Positions 63,259 through 64,000 of a stretch of 64,000 nt of DNA are shown here, one piece after another. A program made the translations under genes and the position numbers. A model generated the notes under the pieces. It was not told the DNA's origin. It worked only from the letters and a program-made list of their open reading frames with translations, and ran no database searches. The DNA lies in the NCBI RefSeq assembly GCF_002874775.1, contig NZ_CP020991.1, positions 248,001-312,000 of the forward strand. Reading direction: 5' to 3'. Origin of the DNA: Monoglobus pectinilyticus. GTDB taxonomy: Bacteria; Bacillota; Clostridia; Monoglobales; Monoglobaceae. Each line of letters starts with the position of its first letter. Within the stretch, counting starts at the first letter, position 1.

Positions 63259-64000
63259 TTATTTTAACCTCCGACACATTATCAACCGTTTTAGCCCAAG
63301 ACGGCAGCACCAATTTAGAAGTTATTTCATGTCCGTTTTCAAAGCTGGATAAAGTTACCGGTTCTGTCTGTATCTGCGAATAATTTTCTATAGAATTATT
63401 ATCACCATAGATTTTAATCTCGCCCGGTTCACACTTTAAAGTAACACCCGACAAAGTGTAATCGGCATTCGGAACCACTTTAACCGATTTTACTTTATAC
63501 AGCGGACACTCTGCCTGTATCACAGGAGTATTATTCCAAATCCATCTTTTATCTTTCTCGGTAAGTTCTTTTCCGTTTGAATCAAATAACTTAACCTGAC
63601 AATCCTGCTTTAATTTACCGTCAATATAAGCGCTGTAATCAGTATTTATAAAATCAATATTAACACTGGCATATGAAACATTATCTATATTTGACTGTGC
63701 ACCAAATACTCTGATTTTATCTTGTGACAGACTAATGTCACCGCTTACATAGCCATCCATCACATCACCGCTGTGAGTATATTTTATATCAACATCTTTA
63801 TATTTGGTTGATTCAACATGAACGTCAACAGCAGACGGTGTAAAACTAACTATATCACCGAATTCTGAACTAACACTAAGGTTAACAGTTATAACTCCTT
63901 CGCTTGTCAGCTTAGATGCATTGACATCAGAAAAATCCAGTTTAGCAATAATATTACTGCTGTCAAATTTAGCAATAACTTTTCGGCTGCCCTCAATTTT
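63242..64000 (-). CDS. cdaR: YbbR-domain protein CdaR, N-terminus cut by window edge
   Basis: The frame is open to the window edge and gives about 252 C-terminal residues. YbbR-type beta repeats are visible (IAKLDFSDVNASKLTSEGVITVNLSVSS, YASVNIDFINTDYSAYIDGKL, VKVVPNADYTLSGVTLKCEPGEIKIYGD). CdaR sits outside the membrane and modulates the c-di-AMP cyclase CdaA, which should lie just beyond this edge. The next genes (FAD protein, glmM) match the conserved cdaA-cdaR-glmM order. The missing part should carry the membrane anchor. Confidence 0.85.
   Translation of the reverse strand, partial: KIEGSRKVIAKFDSSNIIAKLDFSDVNASKLTSEGVITVNLSVSSEFGDIVSFTPSAVDVHVESTKYKDVDIKYTHSGDVMDGYVSGDISLSQDKIRVFGAQSNIDNVSYASVNIDFINTDYSAYIDGKLKQDCQVKLFDSNGKELTEKDKRWIWNNTPVIQAECPLYKVKSVKVVPNADYTLSGVTLKCEPGEIKIYGDNNSIENYSQIQTEPVTLSSFENGHEITSKLVLPSWAKTVDNVSEVKISANSN

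Overview
This 64 kb window looks like chromosomal DNA of an AT-rich, anaerobic, endospore-forming member of the Clostridia (Bacillota). The reasons are: spo0A; a GerA-type germinant receptor operon; a tandem pair of Csp-like subtilases next to a SpoIID-like protein; an AbrB regulator; a BofC-like protein; an IspH-ribosomal protein S1 fusion; FeoA/FeoB; a cobalamin-dependent methionine synthase whose activation domain is a separate gene; and several secreted proteins with copper-amine-oxidase-N (stalk) domains. A pectin-using gut clostridium would fit the Cthe_2159-like surface protein, but species cannot be assigned. No rRNA, tRNA, CRISPR, insertion sequence or prophage was found.

Layout. 1-4225: two Csp-like subtilases (the first cut by the window edge) diverging from a SpoIID/peptidoglycan-binding protein. 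4350-4709: a small Cys-containing protein. 4739-17065: a surface-protein locus read on the minus strand. It has a 2600-residue S-layer-type protein (Kelch, RCC1, VWA-like, SLH and a putative DUF4855-like domain), then a DUF6273/stalk-domain protein and a terminator. A 5'-truncated, diverged second copy of this unit follows, and its last gene carries an in-frame amber codon. 17066-18127: a 1 kb AT-rich gap. 18128-20565: feoAB. 20591-25388: metF, MetH activation protein, metH and an amidohydrolase in one operon. 25626-29793: Mrp-type Fe-S carrier, a flavoprotein, and a secreted Cthe_2159-like protein.

29965-34787: a germinant receptor operon in which GerB and GerC are one polypeptide, then abrB and another stalk-domain protein. 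34898-38209: an S58 peptidase and an XRE-cupin-acyl-CoA-synthetase fusion. 38326-43175: uvrB-uvrA. 43410-48428: a hybrid histidine kinase lacking the phosphoacceptor His, a BofC-like protein and a class A PBP. 48527-50552: a small regulatory island of two HTH proteins and a membrane-anchored ImmA/IrrE-type metallopeptidase, with TTTGTC motifs including an exact 0A box in the divergent promoter region. 51186-53829: spo0A, with a perfect consensus promoter and an adjacent 0A box, then murD. 53922-58987: a housekeeping run (zinc ribbon protein, CbiJ-like protein, cmk, plsC, ispH-rpsA). 59048-64000: ychF, glmM, a FAD-dependent dehydrogenase and the C-terminal part of cdaR.

The strongest candidates for new biology are the GerB-GerC fusion, the duplicated giant beta-propeller/SLH locus (including a terminator hairpin whose loop is inverted between copies), the His-less hybrid kinase, and the membrane-anchored ImmA-like peptidase with a C-terminal Cys/His motif. 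Family assignments come from motif recognition by eye; no database search was run.
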